In this document: piece by piece, positions 21,018 to 33,029 of the stretch
Layout: each line of letters begins with the position of its first letter
Position numbering within the stretch: the stretch's first letter is position 1
Assembly: GCA_949130495.1 (NCBI GenBank)
Contig: OX422219.1
Span: forward strand, 268,941,111-269,005,110
Origin: Sambucus nigra
Lineage: Eukaryota; Streptophyta; Magnoliopsida; Dipsacales; Adoxaceae
Direction: 5' to 3'
DNA length: 64,000 nt
Program-made: the position numbers and the translations under genes
The notes under the pieces: model-generated
The model's input: only the letters and a program-made list of their open reading frames with translations
Told to the model about the DNA's origin: nothing
The model's database searches: none

Positions 21018-21332
21018 ATGGCATATCCGGCATACGTAGTATTCAAAGGCCTAAATCCAGGTGTTTACACTTCGTGGCAAACAACACAAGCACAAGTTAA
21101 TGGATACCGAGGCGCCGTATTCAAAAATTTTGAATCCAATGAACTTGCTCAATAGGCATACTCCGAGTGCACGAGGGAGGATGTCACCGCATCAATACTC
21201 CCCACGGCTGATATACCTAGACTTCACGAATCGTATCCACTACGTGGTGACTCCTGGTCTAGATTTAGAATGATTTGTTACATGTTCATGGCATTCCATG
21301 TCATCGAAGTGTTGCGTCGTTACTTTTTTTAG
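21018..21332 (+). pseudogene. Viroplasmin / RNase H1 N-terminal-like domain exon
   Basis: The frame from ATG 21018 reads AYVVFKGLNPGVYTSWQTTQ and AQVNGYRGAVFKNFESNELA. This is the compact fold shared by the N-terminal domain of RNase H1 and caulimoviral viroplasmin (YVVFKGRxPGIY...W...QVxGFxGAxFKSF pattern). The domain binds RNA-DNA hybrids in RNase H1. TAG at 21153 interrupts the frame, which then continues to TAG at 21330. TTTGCAG just upstream (21003-21009) is a plausible splice acceptor, so this may be a 3' exon of a CACTA gene. It lies about 230 bp before the CACTA subterminal repeats. Confidence 0.65.
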
Positions 21333-21559
21333 TTTATTTTTTATTCTATGTTCATTTTGTACTTGGCGCCCACTTAGGGGTTGTTTGATGTTAAATTAAG
21401 TTTAACAAGTTTTATGTGTACTGGATATTTGGAATATGAGAAATATAAATGAAATGTTGTCAAAATTTTTAGACTTGTTATCATGATATTTATTTTACTT
21501 TCATTATTTCATCATTTTGTGAAAATATAAAGATATTTGTAATAGCTTTTACAACATTT

Positions 21560-21856
21560 AACAAATTTAATTTTGTAACTCCTAATAGGAGTCACAAATT
21601 TGTCACTACTATCAATTTTGTAACCGCTAACAGCAGTCACAAATATATGATTCGTAACTGCTGACAGCAGTTACGAATAGCAGTTACAAATTGGGGTCAC
21701 CAGTCATAACTCCATAGGGGTTATAAAAAATTGTGACTGCTGTTAGGAGTTATAAATTTTCTTTTGTCACCCCCTAAATTATGACGGTAAATAGCAATTA
21801 TAAAGGTCATTTGTGAGTGCTAACAACACTCACAAATCTCCCATTTTGGTGTAGTG
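21560..21856 (+). mobile_element. CACTA right end: subterminal repeats and terminal inverted repeat
   Basis: Repeated direct and inverted motifs of the type GTAACTGCTGACAGCAGTTAC or GTGACTGCTGTTAGGAGTTAT fill about 21564-21840. The terminus CTCCCATTTTGGTGTAGTG (21838-21856) is the complement of a CACTACACCAAAATGGGAG-type end. Subterminal repeats bound by a small transposase protein are typical of CACTA ends. This is probably the right end of the element whose genes start the window, but the matching left end is not in the window. Confidence 0.8.
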
Positions 21857-21859
21857 GAT

Positions 21860-24759
21860 GTGCCACCACCTGCATTGTGGGTTAATCCCATCAATACACT
21901 AGCCCCTTTTCTCAAAGCCATAGCGATTGGAGGCATGTTTTCCACATTGTAGATACAGGAGGACACCAGTCATCTCATCACAAAATCTAGATAGTCATAT
22001 CCCACCGCCATATCCTTATAGAGCATGTAAGGCTCACAAATCATCAACGCCGCCTGAGAATCATCTGACATCTCCCTTACTCGCCTTATGTACATAGGGG
22101 TCACCGACGTTGGGATTTCCACCTCCTCCTTCTCCACGATCTGCCTCACCACCCTCTCCCTTATGTACCATACGTACCCAAACTCATGCACGATCAACCG
22201 TCGCATCTGTGCATATAGGCCCGTTACCCCTGTATCATGTGGAGTCGTCCCCCAGGGGAAAAAGTCACCGGTAATCCCCAACAAAGAATCAATATCTACA
22301 CAAGAAATGAAGATGCCAAGGGACTCAGTTTAGACCAAAAGATAATCTAATGATTCGTTGACGCATTTAGAGCCCATCGCACATATGCTACGGACAAAGA
22401 CTGATTCGACCTACGGTTGGACTTTCTCCACCGGAACATCAGGTAGAATTCCCCCAAACTCACATCTTTCATGGATATTAACCCTGCATTATTCCCAATC
22501 ACCTTGTAGAACCACGTCTATAAAAGATAGGAATCAGCAAAAAGGAAACCAAATGATTCCTATCTTTTATGCATTTCCTTGAAGATATGTCACCCCTATA
22601 AAATTACTTCTTGAAGATACGTGGCCCCTATAAAATTTTGTCGATGGCGTCGACTGAAAGTATCCAAGGAAGAATAAAGGGATGAGAAGGTTAGGCACCT
22701 AAATCATACATCCATACATAAAATCTGTCCGCAATTACGAAAAGAACCATAGATGGATGATGTCACCACTAGTCATCTCCAAAAATCCACCCAACAAAAG
22801 AAAAATAAACAGACGGGGTGTCTGCCTCACCTATATCCCATCAGTCACATCCACCCTCATCTTCAAGAGGGTATCCTTCAACACATAAATATGGATCAAA
22901 TCTCTGGAAATGATCCTACCCAAGTCCCCCAAATCTACTTGCAATGCCTCCTACGTCACCCTCAACGTACAATCCACCACTATCTAAAACACCTCACATA
23001 CAACTGCTAAACATCTATGGGAATAACCATCATATCCCTAAATCCAGGATGGAAAGTGTGGTAATGTCCCACTACCTCTCTCCTAGAGCACACAAACCAT
23101 AGTAAAACGTGGTGTCTCATCCAAAGCCTCTGCCAAGCGACAAAAACTTGCATAAGAGACCATCCAGCATACCACACCAGGGAACTTCTCCCAAAAATCC
23201 TTCAACCCCATTGTCCCTCGAGACTGAATAGACGAAGGATGAATGTCAGTCTGATCATTAACATAAATAAGAAAGAGAAAATTGAAATAGAATACCAAAA
23301 GTTATTGCACTTACATGTAACAACTCGCGTAATTTTGGGCTATTTAATTAATTTCTGGAAATTGGAGGAAAATAAAGTTTTAGATAAAATTATTTTTATT
23401 GCTCAAATATGTTGAATATTATTTTTAAAGGCGAGAATTTCAAACGGTTTCGAAAACGGAGTTAAAACGGATTTTAAAATAATTTTTAAATGTTTTTAAC
23501 TCTTGGAGATGTTTTGACTTCCAACTTTTCATTTCTTTGCCTTATTTAAAGGAGTCTTTTGGATTCCAACTCTTCATTTCTTTGCATTATAAAAGTAAGT
23601 CGTGGGCAATCCTTTTCACATACTTTCGGCACAAATTTTGGCAGCAAATATATTTTATATTCCTCTTCTTTTTATATACACATTGGCCCTTGAGATTTGT
23701 GAGTTCCAACCTTAGATTAGAGGTGCTCTTGGGGCTATTTTGTTGGAGGTTTTTGGAGAAGCTTTTGTAGATATTTTGTGTTGATCTTGAGGATGTGATC
23801 ATTGGTTTCTCATCATGGTTTGAGGTATGGGGTTTTACACAATATGCTCCTTAAATCTCGCGAGTGTCACTCTCTTTGAATTCTTGTTTAATTGAACTCA
23901 TATTTGAATTGTTAAATTCATTGAAATCTGGAAAATAATTGTTGAAATTATTTTGATTCATGTGGTATCATTATATTGTTGATGAGCACGTTGTCATGAG
24001 ATTTTAATATGGCACGGATGTTGGGCACCCGCCAAAATTCCTGTTTCCCGGGCTATGGCTTGATAAAGCATATACGGATGTGGTGAGGCCTGGTGACCCG
24101 GTTAAAGTGTTGTTGAGAAATTTATTGATAAAATGCTATTGAGATTTGCATTTGATTTGAATATTCGTACTCGTGTTGTTACGTTTTATTCATCGCTAAC
24201 ATATATTTATTGAGCATCTTTCCTGTCGTATTGTGTACTTCCCCATATTTTCTTTTAGTGGCAGGTTATCGCGGATTTTGGGGCGCTATGGAGATTGATT
24301 TTAGCGAGGATTGTTTGGGAAAGATTTGTAATATTTTGATGTATAGAGCTTTGGAGATTTGTATTTTTATTCGAGTTAGATAGCTGTATTTTATTATTCG
24401 AGAGACGTTGTATTTTATTTGAAGAGATTTGAGATTAGTGGTTTCCTCTATTGTTGTTGTGGGTTTATTTAGATGCTCTATACCTTGTTATTTGTTGAAT
24501 TGATTTATTTTATCGCATTAGCGCTCCGTTCGCTCTCCCCGAGCGGGCGGGGTGTTACATTACATAGCCACTAGGATTCCTCACCTTAGACGAACGCTGA
24601 TAGGCTACCTCACGTAATAAATTATGCTTATTAGCGCTCAAAAAGATCAAAGATGTTTTCGTTACCCAAAGCAAGAGGCACCGTAGATTGTCACTTCAGG
24701 CTAGCCTAGTCATCGACATCTAACCACACATTATCATACACCTCACTCGAACCCACCAT
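21860..24759 (-). pseudogene. Decayed minus-strand gene, probably an antisense ORF of a Tat/Ogre-like element
   Basis: On the - strand an ATG at 24759 begins MVGSSEVYDNVWLDVDD and is followed by stops. Recognisable coding pieces continue on that strand: GLKDFWEKFPGVVCWMVSYA (about 23215-23155) and, at 22284-21970, a 104-codon open frame with SLLGITGDFFPWGTTPHDTG and SVTPMYIRRVREMSDDSQA. A splice donor-like ATGTAAGTGC is split by the solo LTR. I do not recognise the family. Its position just before an A-type LTR region, in the opposite orientation, is where Tat-lineage elements carry antisense ORFs; that is inference. Confidence 0.4.
23316..24559 (+). mobile_element. Solo LTR of a gypsy-type (chromovirus-like) element
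   Basis: Begins TGTAACAACTCGCGTAATTTTG and ends GGGGTGTTACA, flanked by perfect 5-bp duplications TTACA (23311-23315, 24560-24564). No internal region is present, so LTR-LTR recombination has removed the rest. A TATA box, TATAAAA (23588-23594), is preceded by a 27-bp near-perfect direct repeat (23519-23545 and 23564-23590). Clade is tentative. Confidence 0.9.
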
Positions 24760-24870
24760 TTGAAGTCTTGAAACAATAAGGACTTAGGAAAATATTTTAG
24801 AGAGAGAAGACAAAAGATTCAAACACTTGAAGACGTGAAAAATGGAGAGGATTCACCCATTTTTATATAA
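24565..24870 (-). promoter_or_regulatory. Promoter-like region for the minus-strand gene
   Basis: On the - strand, TTATATAAAA (24870-24861) lies about 100 nt upstream of the ATG at 24759, with a CT-rich leader between them. The remaining bases, 24565-24756, are the decayed first exon. Confidence 0.45.
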
Positions 24871-25394
24871 GGCTAAGGGGCCTTCTGATTTGTATCCCCC
24901 TGACCATACAGGTTGACAATCGGATTTTCCCCTTCCCAAGGAAGTCTAGGAGTCTGTGACTTTACCAATTAATACCCCCAAGACAATTTATCGGTACCCC
25001 CTCCAAATTTCGTGCAGAAAATTCTAGAAAAATCCCAAAAATTACTCAAAAAATTCCCCAAAATACGGATGCTCATTTCTTTTAAGAAAATAACTTTTGG
25101 AGCACTAAATCCCCTTAAAAAACTCCCAAAATTCCTAGCAGGATCAGTCTTACGCACTTATCCCCAGCATAATTCCCAACTGGAGTAACCTTGCAAACCT
25201 ATCCTCAACATATTCTGCAAGCAAAACCAAATATGTTTTTGCATCCAAGTCTGCTATTCCTTAGCCTAAACATCCCCTAGTGGAGTCTCAAAACAACATA
25301 ATCTCATTCGGATATCTCAAAGATAAATCCTTCCCCAGTGAATTCCTAAACAAACACAATCCCCAGCAGAATCACAAATGCATCCACACCACCA

Positions 25395-25807
25395 AGATAA
25401 TTTAAGGGTTCCTAGAAGAGCAACCCCATGTATTACCACTTAAGGTCCTCATAATCGACCTTGCCCCTCAGGATTGGTCACTAAAACTTAAGGTCCTCAG
25501 AATTGATTTCGAATCGTAGAATTGGTCGCTATGACTCAAGGTCCTAAGTATTGACCTCGACGTAAAGAATCGGTCTTCATCACTTTAGGTCCTCCGAATT
25601 ATGTCTACATAATTGGTCATCACAACCTTAGGTTCTCATAATTAACCTCGACCCGTAGAGTTTGTCGCCATAACTTAGCTCTACAAAATTGACCTCAGCC
25701 CTCAGAATCGATTAACACAACTATAGGTCCTTAAAATTGACCTCGACCCTTAGAATTGATCGCTATAACTTTAGGTCCTCAGAATTGGCCTCAGCGCTCA
25801 GAATAGG
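25395..25807 (+). repeat. About 50-bp tandem array, left half
   Basis: Diverged units built around AGGTCCTCAGAATTGACCTC and CAGAATTGGTCGCTATAACT. About eight copies. Interrupted at 25807 by the next insertion. Confidence 0.85.
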
Positions 25808-26084
25808 TGATAAGCACCCAAAACTGTACAATTTATGCCCCGAATAGATGTATTTTAGTTGTTAATTCTCGACAATATGGGTCTTATGTGCTTAAATGTT
25901 TATTTTGTAGGGCGAATGCACGTTGCGGTGTTCAAATGCGTATCTCAAGGCAATTGTGCGTTTTATGGAGCTATTAACCCTTATCCCGCAACCCTAACCT
26001 ACCCTAAACCTAGCCCAAACTTACCCCAAGTCGTGTGTGTTTTATTTGTGTCATTTTATTATTTTTTAGATTTTTAGTTTGAGT

Positions 26085-26715
26085 TATTTTTATTTTTAGG
26101 ATTTATTTTAGATTTATTTAATATTTTCTAGATTTATTTTTATTTTTATTTTTTATTAGTATAATTTTATTTTATTTTGATTTTTATTCTATTAGTTTTT
26201 AGTTTTAGTTTTTATTCTATTTTATCTTATTTTATTAGGATTAGATTTTTTAGGATTTATGTATTTTTAGTTTTATTTGATTTTGTATTTTTTTTAGGAT
26301 TTTTATTTTAAGTTTTATTAGATTTTATTTTTAGTTTTATTTTTTATTTATTTTTTATTTTATTTTTAGAGTATGAGTTTAATTTTAGGATTTTTAGTTA
26401 TTGTAATTTTATTTTTATTGTTATTATATTTTTTAAGTGTTCAAATTAAACAGACACACAAAGACACACCCTATACCCACTTTCATATCCTACACACACA
26501 TAACTCACCCACACCTCTTACCCTACAACCTCACCCACACATTAATCCTATACACCCTCATCACACCCTACACCCACCTCCTTCATCTTCAACCTCCCAT
26601 TTCTCTCCCATCACCCACCATTACCAAACACAAAACCCACCTCCATCAAAGCACAACAAACCTCCTCCCTAACCCTCCTTAACCCATCACGACCACAAAA
26701 CCAAACCACAACCGG
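26085..26715 (+). repeat. Opposed base-composition block (T-rich then C/A-rich)
   Basis: 26085-26440 is almost only T, A and some G, with very few C. 26450-26715 is C/A-rich with only about four G. The switch happens within a few bases. Long frames here are a by-product of the bias and have no protein character. Confidence 0.85.
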
Positions 26716-28756
26716 TCTGCCATTTTTGGCGACCTCCAATTCCAACCACAACCCTGCCCTCACCGGTGGCGATTCGCGACCTGACCCCTACCGCCGGCAG
26801 CTACACACCCCCACCTCATCTCTCTCCGGCAACATCCCTCTCCGACCCTTCCGGCGCCGCTCGCGACCCGCTCCCTCCTATCTCGTCACTCCTTCTGACC
26901 ACAACACCGGCCGGAGTCCTTTCCCTTTTCGGCGGACCACCTCAACCACCGCCATGCCCATCTCTCCACTCCGGATCCGACACCCGACCCAAATACCATG
27001 AAACCCAACCATAGCCCAAAACCCACCTCCAAACCATTTGTCCCAAAGACCCATTTCCCATTTCATTTATTTCTCCAAATGCCAAAAAACGTGACCTGCC
27101 ATTTTCCATATACAAACCCAAAGCCATTTAACCCACATGTCTAAACCTCTTATACCCATTTATCCAAAAAAAAACCTAACTAACCTCTTCTAACCAAACA
27201 CCCAAAATACCCCTTAAACCAAATCTGAATTTATCCTCACCTCACACCTCCATTTAAAACACATATGTGCCCAATTCCTAAAATACCCCATGCACATGTT
27301 AAGCCTCACCTCACCATTTTCATGCCTACATCCACTTTAAATTCTCATTTTTACCCCCATGATCCATGCCTACTATATATTGAAGATGAAGACTCATAAA
27401 AAAAAAGAGCTAGGAGATAGAAATTTGTAGAGAGAGAAAATACCATTTTAGTGTAGTTTTAGATTAGAATTTTTATTTTATTATTTTTAGATAGTGAGGA
27501 GAAAATAAATTATTGTGAGGATTAAATTGAGTGAGATTCTTGATGTAATTGTGTTTGAATCATTCAAATTAAGGGATGTGAATTTCAACTCAAGGAATAG
27601 AAGTTCAATTTCACTTCAAGAGATTGGGGTTTGATTGTTTTCTTCTCTTCTCATTTATTTTATGCCTTTGATTATTAATTTGTCATATTTCATATCATGT
27701 TAGGCTAAAACCGCTTTCAAGGGGTGGGGTAAAACCCTTATTTGATGTTATTTTATTTTAATTAGTTTAATTACTTGAAAAATCCCTTTGAATGTTAATT
27801 TTGATCCCTCACCCTTAAATTTACGCCTCGAGAGAGGGTAAATGATTTTCGAGAGAAAATCGAAATTCTAATTATAATACCCATTTTAGATTCGAACTAG
27901 AGATAGGGGTCTCTTAAGTGGGGTATTATAACTTGAATTTCAACTCTAAATTTATTTTATATGATAGACATAAATTCTAATTGATCGATCCTAGCGGGTG
28001 ATTAATTAAAAGGAGCGTGGATCTATTTTTCTAGAGTTGTGGGGTATTAAACTTAACTTTCTAAAAGATTACTATTATAATTGCACTTGCAACGAGAGTT
28101 GATTTGTAGTTTTGATAATAATTTGGGAGAAAATGTTTTTGGGGTATTGTGAAAAATAAAGGAAGAAAATATTTTTGGATTTTTTTTTTTTGGAAGGGAA
28201 GGGTGGGGAAAAATATGAACTCTTTGAATGGACGAACTCACTAAAATCCGACTACCGAAAAATGAATTGGACACACACACAAGTCAAAAAAATTTCCTAT
28301 CTAGCACAGAGCCAATTTTTATCTTTAAATTTAGTGAAAGGGTAGTCAAATTTTAATTAAGTCCGCGGGCGATAAAAAATCACGGAATTTATATGAGTGA
28401 TCGCCTTTGCAAAAAATAGTCTCCTAGTGGGCTACTTAGTTGATTGATTTTAAATTTAGTGATGGCTAGGGTAGCACACAATGGTAAGCGAGTGAGTCGG
28501 GTGATGAAATTCCTTCTCGTGAGTGACCGGGTGTAGGTCTTAATTAATTAATTCATCACACCATTCGAAAATAAATGCGAGAATAAAATCAAAGAAGAGA
28601 ACACAAGCACACACAATAAATGACTCGCTAACAGGAGAGGCGCGAGTGTTTAGAAATGTACCTTCCACAATTTTTAGGCCGTGGGGTACCGAAAAATTTG
28701 AGTCGACTGGGGGGAGATCACGTCTATCTCAGTCGTCCCCGGGAGTCCTACCGACC

Positions 28757-28809
28757 CAAGGTAGAGAGGCTTCTAAATCCTCGCCTTTGGACGCCCTCTC
28801 TCTACCTTG
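28757..28809. other. Stem-loop
   Basis: CAAGGTAGAGAGG (28757-28769) pairs with CCTCTCTCTACCTTG (28795-28809) apart from a 2-nt bulge, with a loop of about 25 nt. It sits in a locally GC-rich segment. Confidence 0.6.
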
Positions 28810-29958
28810 TCCGGTTTCCCTATCACGCTTGGCCTTTTTTTATTACAAATTTAATGCAAAATAATAAGGTGTCTCTATGCACCGCAATACAAGCCAAGTA
28901 ATAAAGTCCTAATACAAGCCTTCTAAACAAATGAAAAAAATGGTACAATAAAAAATAAAATAAAAAGTGCAATACAAAAGAATCACAAATAGGTAATTTC
29001 TCAAGTGCTTCATGCTCCAAAGATCGGCAACGGAGCCATTTGGTAAATAGAAAAAATTGCTTCTAATGTATGATTTTTGTGTCGTTGTTGCAACTTCTCT
29101 ATCCATCAAAAATTCCCTTGAACCTACAAAATTATAACAAAACTAGTGTAGAGGGTAAGTAAGGGAGTCAATCCATATCTAAGGGTGAAACACAAAATTG
29201 GAGAGGACATATATATAGATTCATTTGCATTTTATTATATTTTTTTCTATTTTTACTTTTTCTATTTTTTTTATGAATTTTTCAAGGGAATATTTTAACT
29301 AACTAACTATACTAATTTTTATAACTACTAATTAAGATGTAAAAGCTAATAAAAAATTAGGTAAATAAAATTGAGCTAAAAAGTAAACTAACTAAATTGG
29401 ACTCATGAGGGCTTCAAGATTTCATCCCATAAATGGGAGATTAGCCCTCAATAATCATCATCCAAAAATATAAGATAAACAATTGAAAGCATGAGATGAT
29501 TAAACTAAAAGTAAAAGAGAGAAATAGATCAAACCCATTTAAGCCTTGAATTCGAATGGAATCTTCAATTACATCAACAATCTCTCAATTATACATCAAA
29601 AATCACTCAATCATAATCCCTCACTCATGTATTTATTGAATCTAAACTAAAAATTACAAAATAAAAATAAAAAGGATAGTGGATGAATTCATAATGGACA
29701 ATTAAATAATAAAAGAGATTTGCTAAAAATGCAAATCCTAAAATTATAAAATTGTACATTAGAATTCACCTAAAGAAATAAATTCTAGATCATTAATTTA
29801 TATTGAGATAATTGCTAAAAATGCAAAATCTCAACATAAAGGAATGGGTTAGAATTTACCTTCCATGAGGGATAAATTTCACTACATCAATTTATTATGA
29901 ATAATTACTAAAAATGCAAAAATTCATAATAGATGGGTGGGGTGAAATTTATCCTAGA

Positions 29959-30440
29959 GAATAGGTCTTCATAACCTCAAGTCCTCTTAATTGTCTTGAG
30001 CTCACATAATCAGTCATCATCAGATTAGCTCCTCAAAACCGACTTTGACCCTCAGAATTGGCTGCTATAACTTAGTCCCTCATAATTGACCGTAGTCCTC
30101 AAAATTGTTCATTCCCATCACAACAAACCTTGACCCATTGAATCGATCACCCTCATCTTCTTAGGTCCCTATAATCGACCTTAACCCACTGAATTGCTCA
30201 CCCTCATCTTCTTAGGTCCCCATAATTAACCTCGACCAGTTGAGTTGGTATCCCTTTCCCCTTAAAACTAATCATTACACATCTTTGACTTGATGAATCG
30301 TTCACCATCATCTCCTTAGGTCTTCAGAACTGACCTAAACCCACTGAATTGGTAATATTCATCTCTCTAGGTCCTCAGAATTGACCTCGACCTACTAAAT
30401 CAGTCAACCTCATACTCTAGGTCCTCAGAATCGACCTATA
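29959..30440 (+). repeat. About 50-bp tandem array, right half
   Basis: Continues the array of 25395-25807 after the insertion, e.g. repeated TAGGTCCTCAGAATTGACCT. Units are more diverged than on the left. Confidence 0.8.
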
Positions 30441-30599
30441 AAACCTCTTTCTTAACATCGATATGGTGTTTATCATTCAATGTCCTTTACTTGTTCCAAT
30501 CTCACCCATAGAGGGGCTCTATGTATACATCCCATCCTAGGAACCTCCTAATCACCTCCTTAGGCCCATAGAACTAACTCATGCACCACAACTCCTAGG

Positions 30600-31440
30600 T
30601 CATACTCCGAGTACTAATCTAGAGGCCCTTGGGTAGTCCTGAGTCCTATTTGACTCTAGTTAACTTTCTACTTTAAGCAAAGTCTCAATGAATCTTTGAA
30701 GGGATCTAAATCCCCTTTCTAAATGTTCACCCCGTGTGTGAATCGGACTTATAGTTTGGACAAAAGGTTCATTTTACAAAAAAATTGATCTCGAGGCCAT
30801 CGGGTGCTCTCGGGCCTCATTTCGATTCTAGTAACTTCCTCGCCTAAGTAGAAGTTGAATGAATCCTCAAAGGGATCTGAATCGCCTTTCTAACGGTATG
30901 CCTCGTGCGTGAATTGGGCTTACGATTCGAACGAACGATCCATTTTACCCCAAAAACTTATCTAGAGGCCACCAGGTGCTCCTAGGCTTCATTTTGACTC
31001 CTGTCAATCTCTTCATCTTGAATGAAGCTGAATGAATCCTTAAAAGGGTCTAAAAACCCTTTCTAAGAGTCCACTTCGTGCACAAATCAGCCTAACAGTA
31101 TGGACAAACAACCCATTTTACTCCAAAGGGTCACCGATCGCTTTTGGGCCCCGTTTGACCTACGTCAACTCTTTACACCAAATGAAGTTAAATAAACTCT
31201 CAAAGGGCACTGAATAACCTTTCCAACGGTCCATACCATGCATGAATCGACCTTACGGTTCAGACGAATGATCCGTTTTCCTGCAAGAATTGGATGTCCA
31301 GTGACCAACGAGCGCTTTTGGCCCCCGTTTGACTTTGATCAACTCCCGAACCCAAGAGTGGCTCAATGGAATCTTAAAGGGATCTGAATAACCTTTCCAA
31401 TGGTCCACCCTGTGCATGATACTTACTTACAATTCACATT
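30600..31440 (+). repeat. 160-180 bp tandem repeats in LTR region A
   Basis: About five units recognisable by AGGGATCTGAATCGCCTTTC-type blocks near 30700, 30870, 31042, 31203 and 31379, each followed by a 'cgtgcgtgaat..' block and a 'ccattttac' block. The complementary array is at 51200-52080. Confidence 0.8.
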
Positions 31441-31573
31441 TTACGGTTATTCTTTGAAAAACCTACCGCACACTACTATCTGGTAACTCAGGACCCTACC
31501 TATCGATAGTGTGTTTAGGGTTCTATATTGATAGGTAGGTCTAGGACCATGCCGATCGGCACCCACTTGGGCC

Positions 31574-31581
31574 TATAAATA
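31574..31581 (+). promoter_or_regulatory. TATA box of LTR region A
   Basis: TATAAATA lies inside GGGCCTATAAATATAGGCC, itself a near-perfect palindrome. It is followed after about 40 bp by a CT-rich leader-like sequence, and fits a retrotransposon promoter. Confidence 0.6.
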
Positions 31582-32064
31582 TAGGCCATGATCTCACTTT
31601 GAAAAGCACCCCTGAAGATCCCTCTCAGCAATTCAAAGAGAATTTCCTTGAATTTGAAACTGTTATTTCCTTACAAGCCCATTTCCCACATTCCTTTCAT
31701 CGTTTTCATACTCTTTTTAGTAAATACCCACCCACCACCTCAAACAACCCTTTAAACTGAATTTTCAACTCAAGATTTGAAGAACTTAATTGAGATTTCT
31801 CAAGATTGTCCAAGAACATGTTTTTATTGGTTTCCTGAAAGAAACACAACCTTCAAATCATCTTCTTCAGAGGATTTTTTATAGGAATGAATACTTATAT
31901 TATTACCCTTTGGTATTATTCATTTTAAATGTTGCCCAAACACTAATAATTATTGTTTTCCTAAAATAAATTAGAAAGAGTAATTAGGGAAAGTGAACTA
32001 AATTTGGGACTACTCCGATGTCTTTACTTCTTGCCAATGGAATAAAGATATTTAACAACATTTA

Positions 32065-32850
32065 TAGATGTATGAGTGCACAAATGTACAAATATAGATA
32101 CTAGATACTTTTAAGCTAGTGGGGATAGCCTTACACTGGTGGGAGTCCATTCCCACCGCATAAGAGAGAGATAGCATGCCAATTCAGGAGTTCTGGGAGA
32201 GGATCGATCGTAAGTACTTTCCATCCCCCATTCAGACAGAGATAAGGCAAAAATTCTTAGATGTTTCCTAGGAAGGACAAATAGTAGCTGAGTATGAGGA
32301 GGAATTTACTAGGTTGGTGAATTTTGTTCTCGAAGAGGTGAGTACAAAGGAGAAGCGGATACAACTATTTTTGAATGGTCTTATATGGAGAATTCGACAG
32401 TATTTATTGGGTAATCCCGCTTTAAAGACATATACGAATGTGTTCAATGCCGCTTTACTGCACTGTCATTACCATCGCTTCCACATGAAATAAAGAAAGC
32501 ACTCAGGGAAGTCCATCCAGCAGGGCAGGACAAAGGGTAGTAGTGCCAATGGGGCACAATCGACTCAAACTAAGATGAGACAGGAGGAGCAATGTTCCCA
32601 TCAGGGGGATTTTGCTAAGATTTTTTTGTTTAGGAGATTGCAAGCAAGGCAGGGTGGATTCAGGCATGGCCATGAGGGTCAACAGGGCCAACAACGTTTT
32701 CAGCAAGGCCAAGGGAGAGGTGGTAGTGTCTAGCAAGGCCGAGGCATGAAGGGCCAAAGGGGAGGAAATTTCATGGGCAAATGTTTCATATGTGGCAAGA
32801 ATGGACACAAGCATCAAGAATGCCCTAATAAGGGTAGACTTCCGTAATAG
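32065..32850 (+). pseudogene. gag: gag remnant of the second Tekay-like element
   Basis: Matches the gag of the first copy from the RHLRMYECT-equivalent position, including the ALHWWES-like block and LLGNPALKTYTNVFNAALLH region. Several stops interrupt it. A Q/G-rich linker follows, and a CCHC knuckle CFICGKNGHKHQEC at about 32788-32826 remains intact. Confidence 0.8.
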
Positions 32851-33029
32851 CATGGCGCTCTCCAAGAGCCCCAGAGGCTTATTTTTCCCGTCACCCTCCC
32901 AGCACCAGCACCAGTACCAGCATTTCCTGCATTACCAATCATCCAAGTATCCCCACCTCAACAGGGGAAGTTATAGTACGGGCGTGTGTACAACGTCCAC
33001 CTGGCCGCAGTTCCATAGGCTCCACCCAT

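Larger units (their letters stand above)
25808..29958 (+). mobile_element. 4.15-kb insertion of unclear class splitting the 50-bp array
   Basis: The insertion is flanked by the 7-bp direct repeat GAATAGG (25801-25807 and 29959-29965), and the array resumes in register after it. It starts TGATAAGCACCCAAAACTG, like Athila-type LTR starts, but ends CCTAGA rather than CA. There is no coding frame of known type. Contents: T-rich, C-poor stretch 26085-26440; C-rich, G-poor stretch 26450-26715; a GC-rich island 26720-27000; A/T-rich sequence with GAGAGA near 27430; a hairpin at 28757-28809; and tandem units of about 90 bp at its right end (29680-29958). It may be a non-autonomous LTR element (LARD-like) with a damaged right end. 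Confidence 0.5.
24871..32064 (+). mobile_element. Tat/Ogre-like LTR region 'A', tandem-repeat rich, 3'-truncated
   Basis: A long LTR-like region on + with no coding frame: A/T-rich leader (24871-25390), a tandem array of about 50 bp units (25395-25807 and 29959-30440, split by an insertion), an array of 160-180 bp units (30600-31440), then a TATA box at 31574 and an apparent transcribed leader to 32064. The same parts in the same order appear on the opposite strand at 50881-53450. The region stops where Tekay-like gag begins (32065). No TG start could be fixed. Classification comes from its partner's context (PBS-like site, Tat-type pol). Confidence 0.5.

Noticed and set aside
21018..21332. 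Integrated caulimovirus
   Set aside because: Only the small shared domain is present; no movement protein, coat protein or viral RT nearby. A host or transposon RNase H1-N-like domain is the simpler reading.
26373..27014. Overlapping + strand frames rich in T, P, H and S
   Set aside because: They arise from a G-poor, C/A-rich stretch where stop codons are rare; no domain or splice pattern.
25395..30440. Centromeric satellite
   Set aside because: Units are diverged, short in total length and embedded in an LTR-like region that appears again on the other strand.
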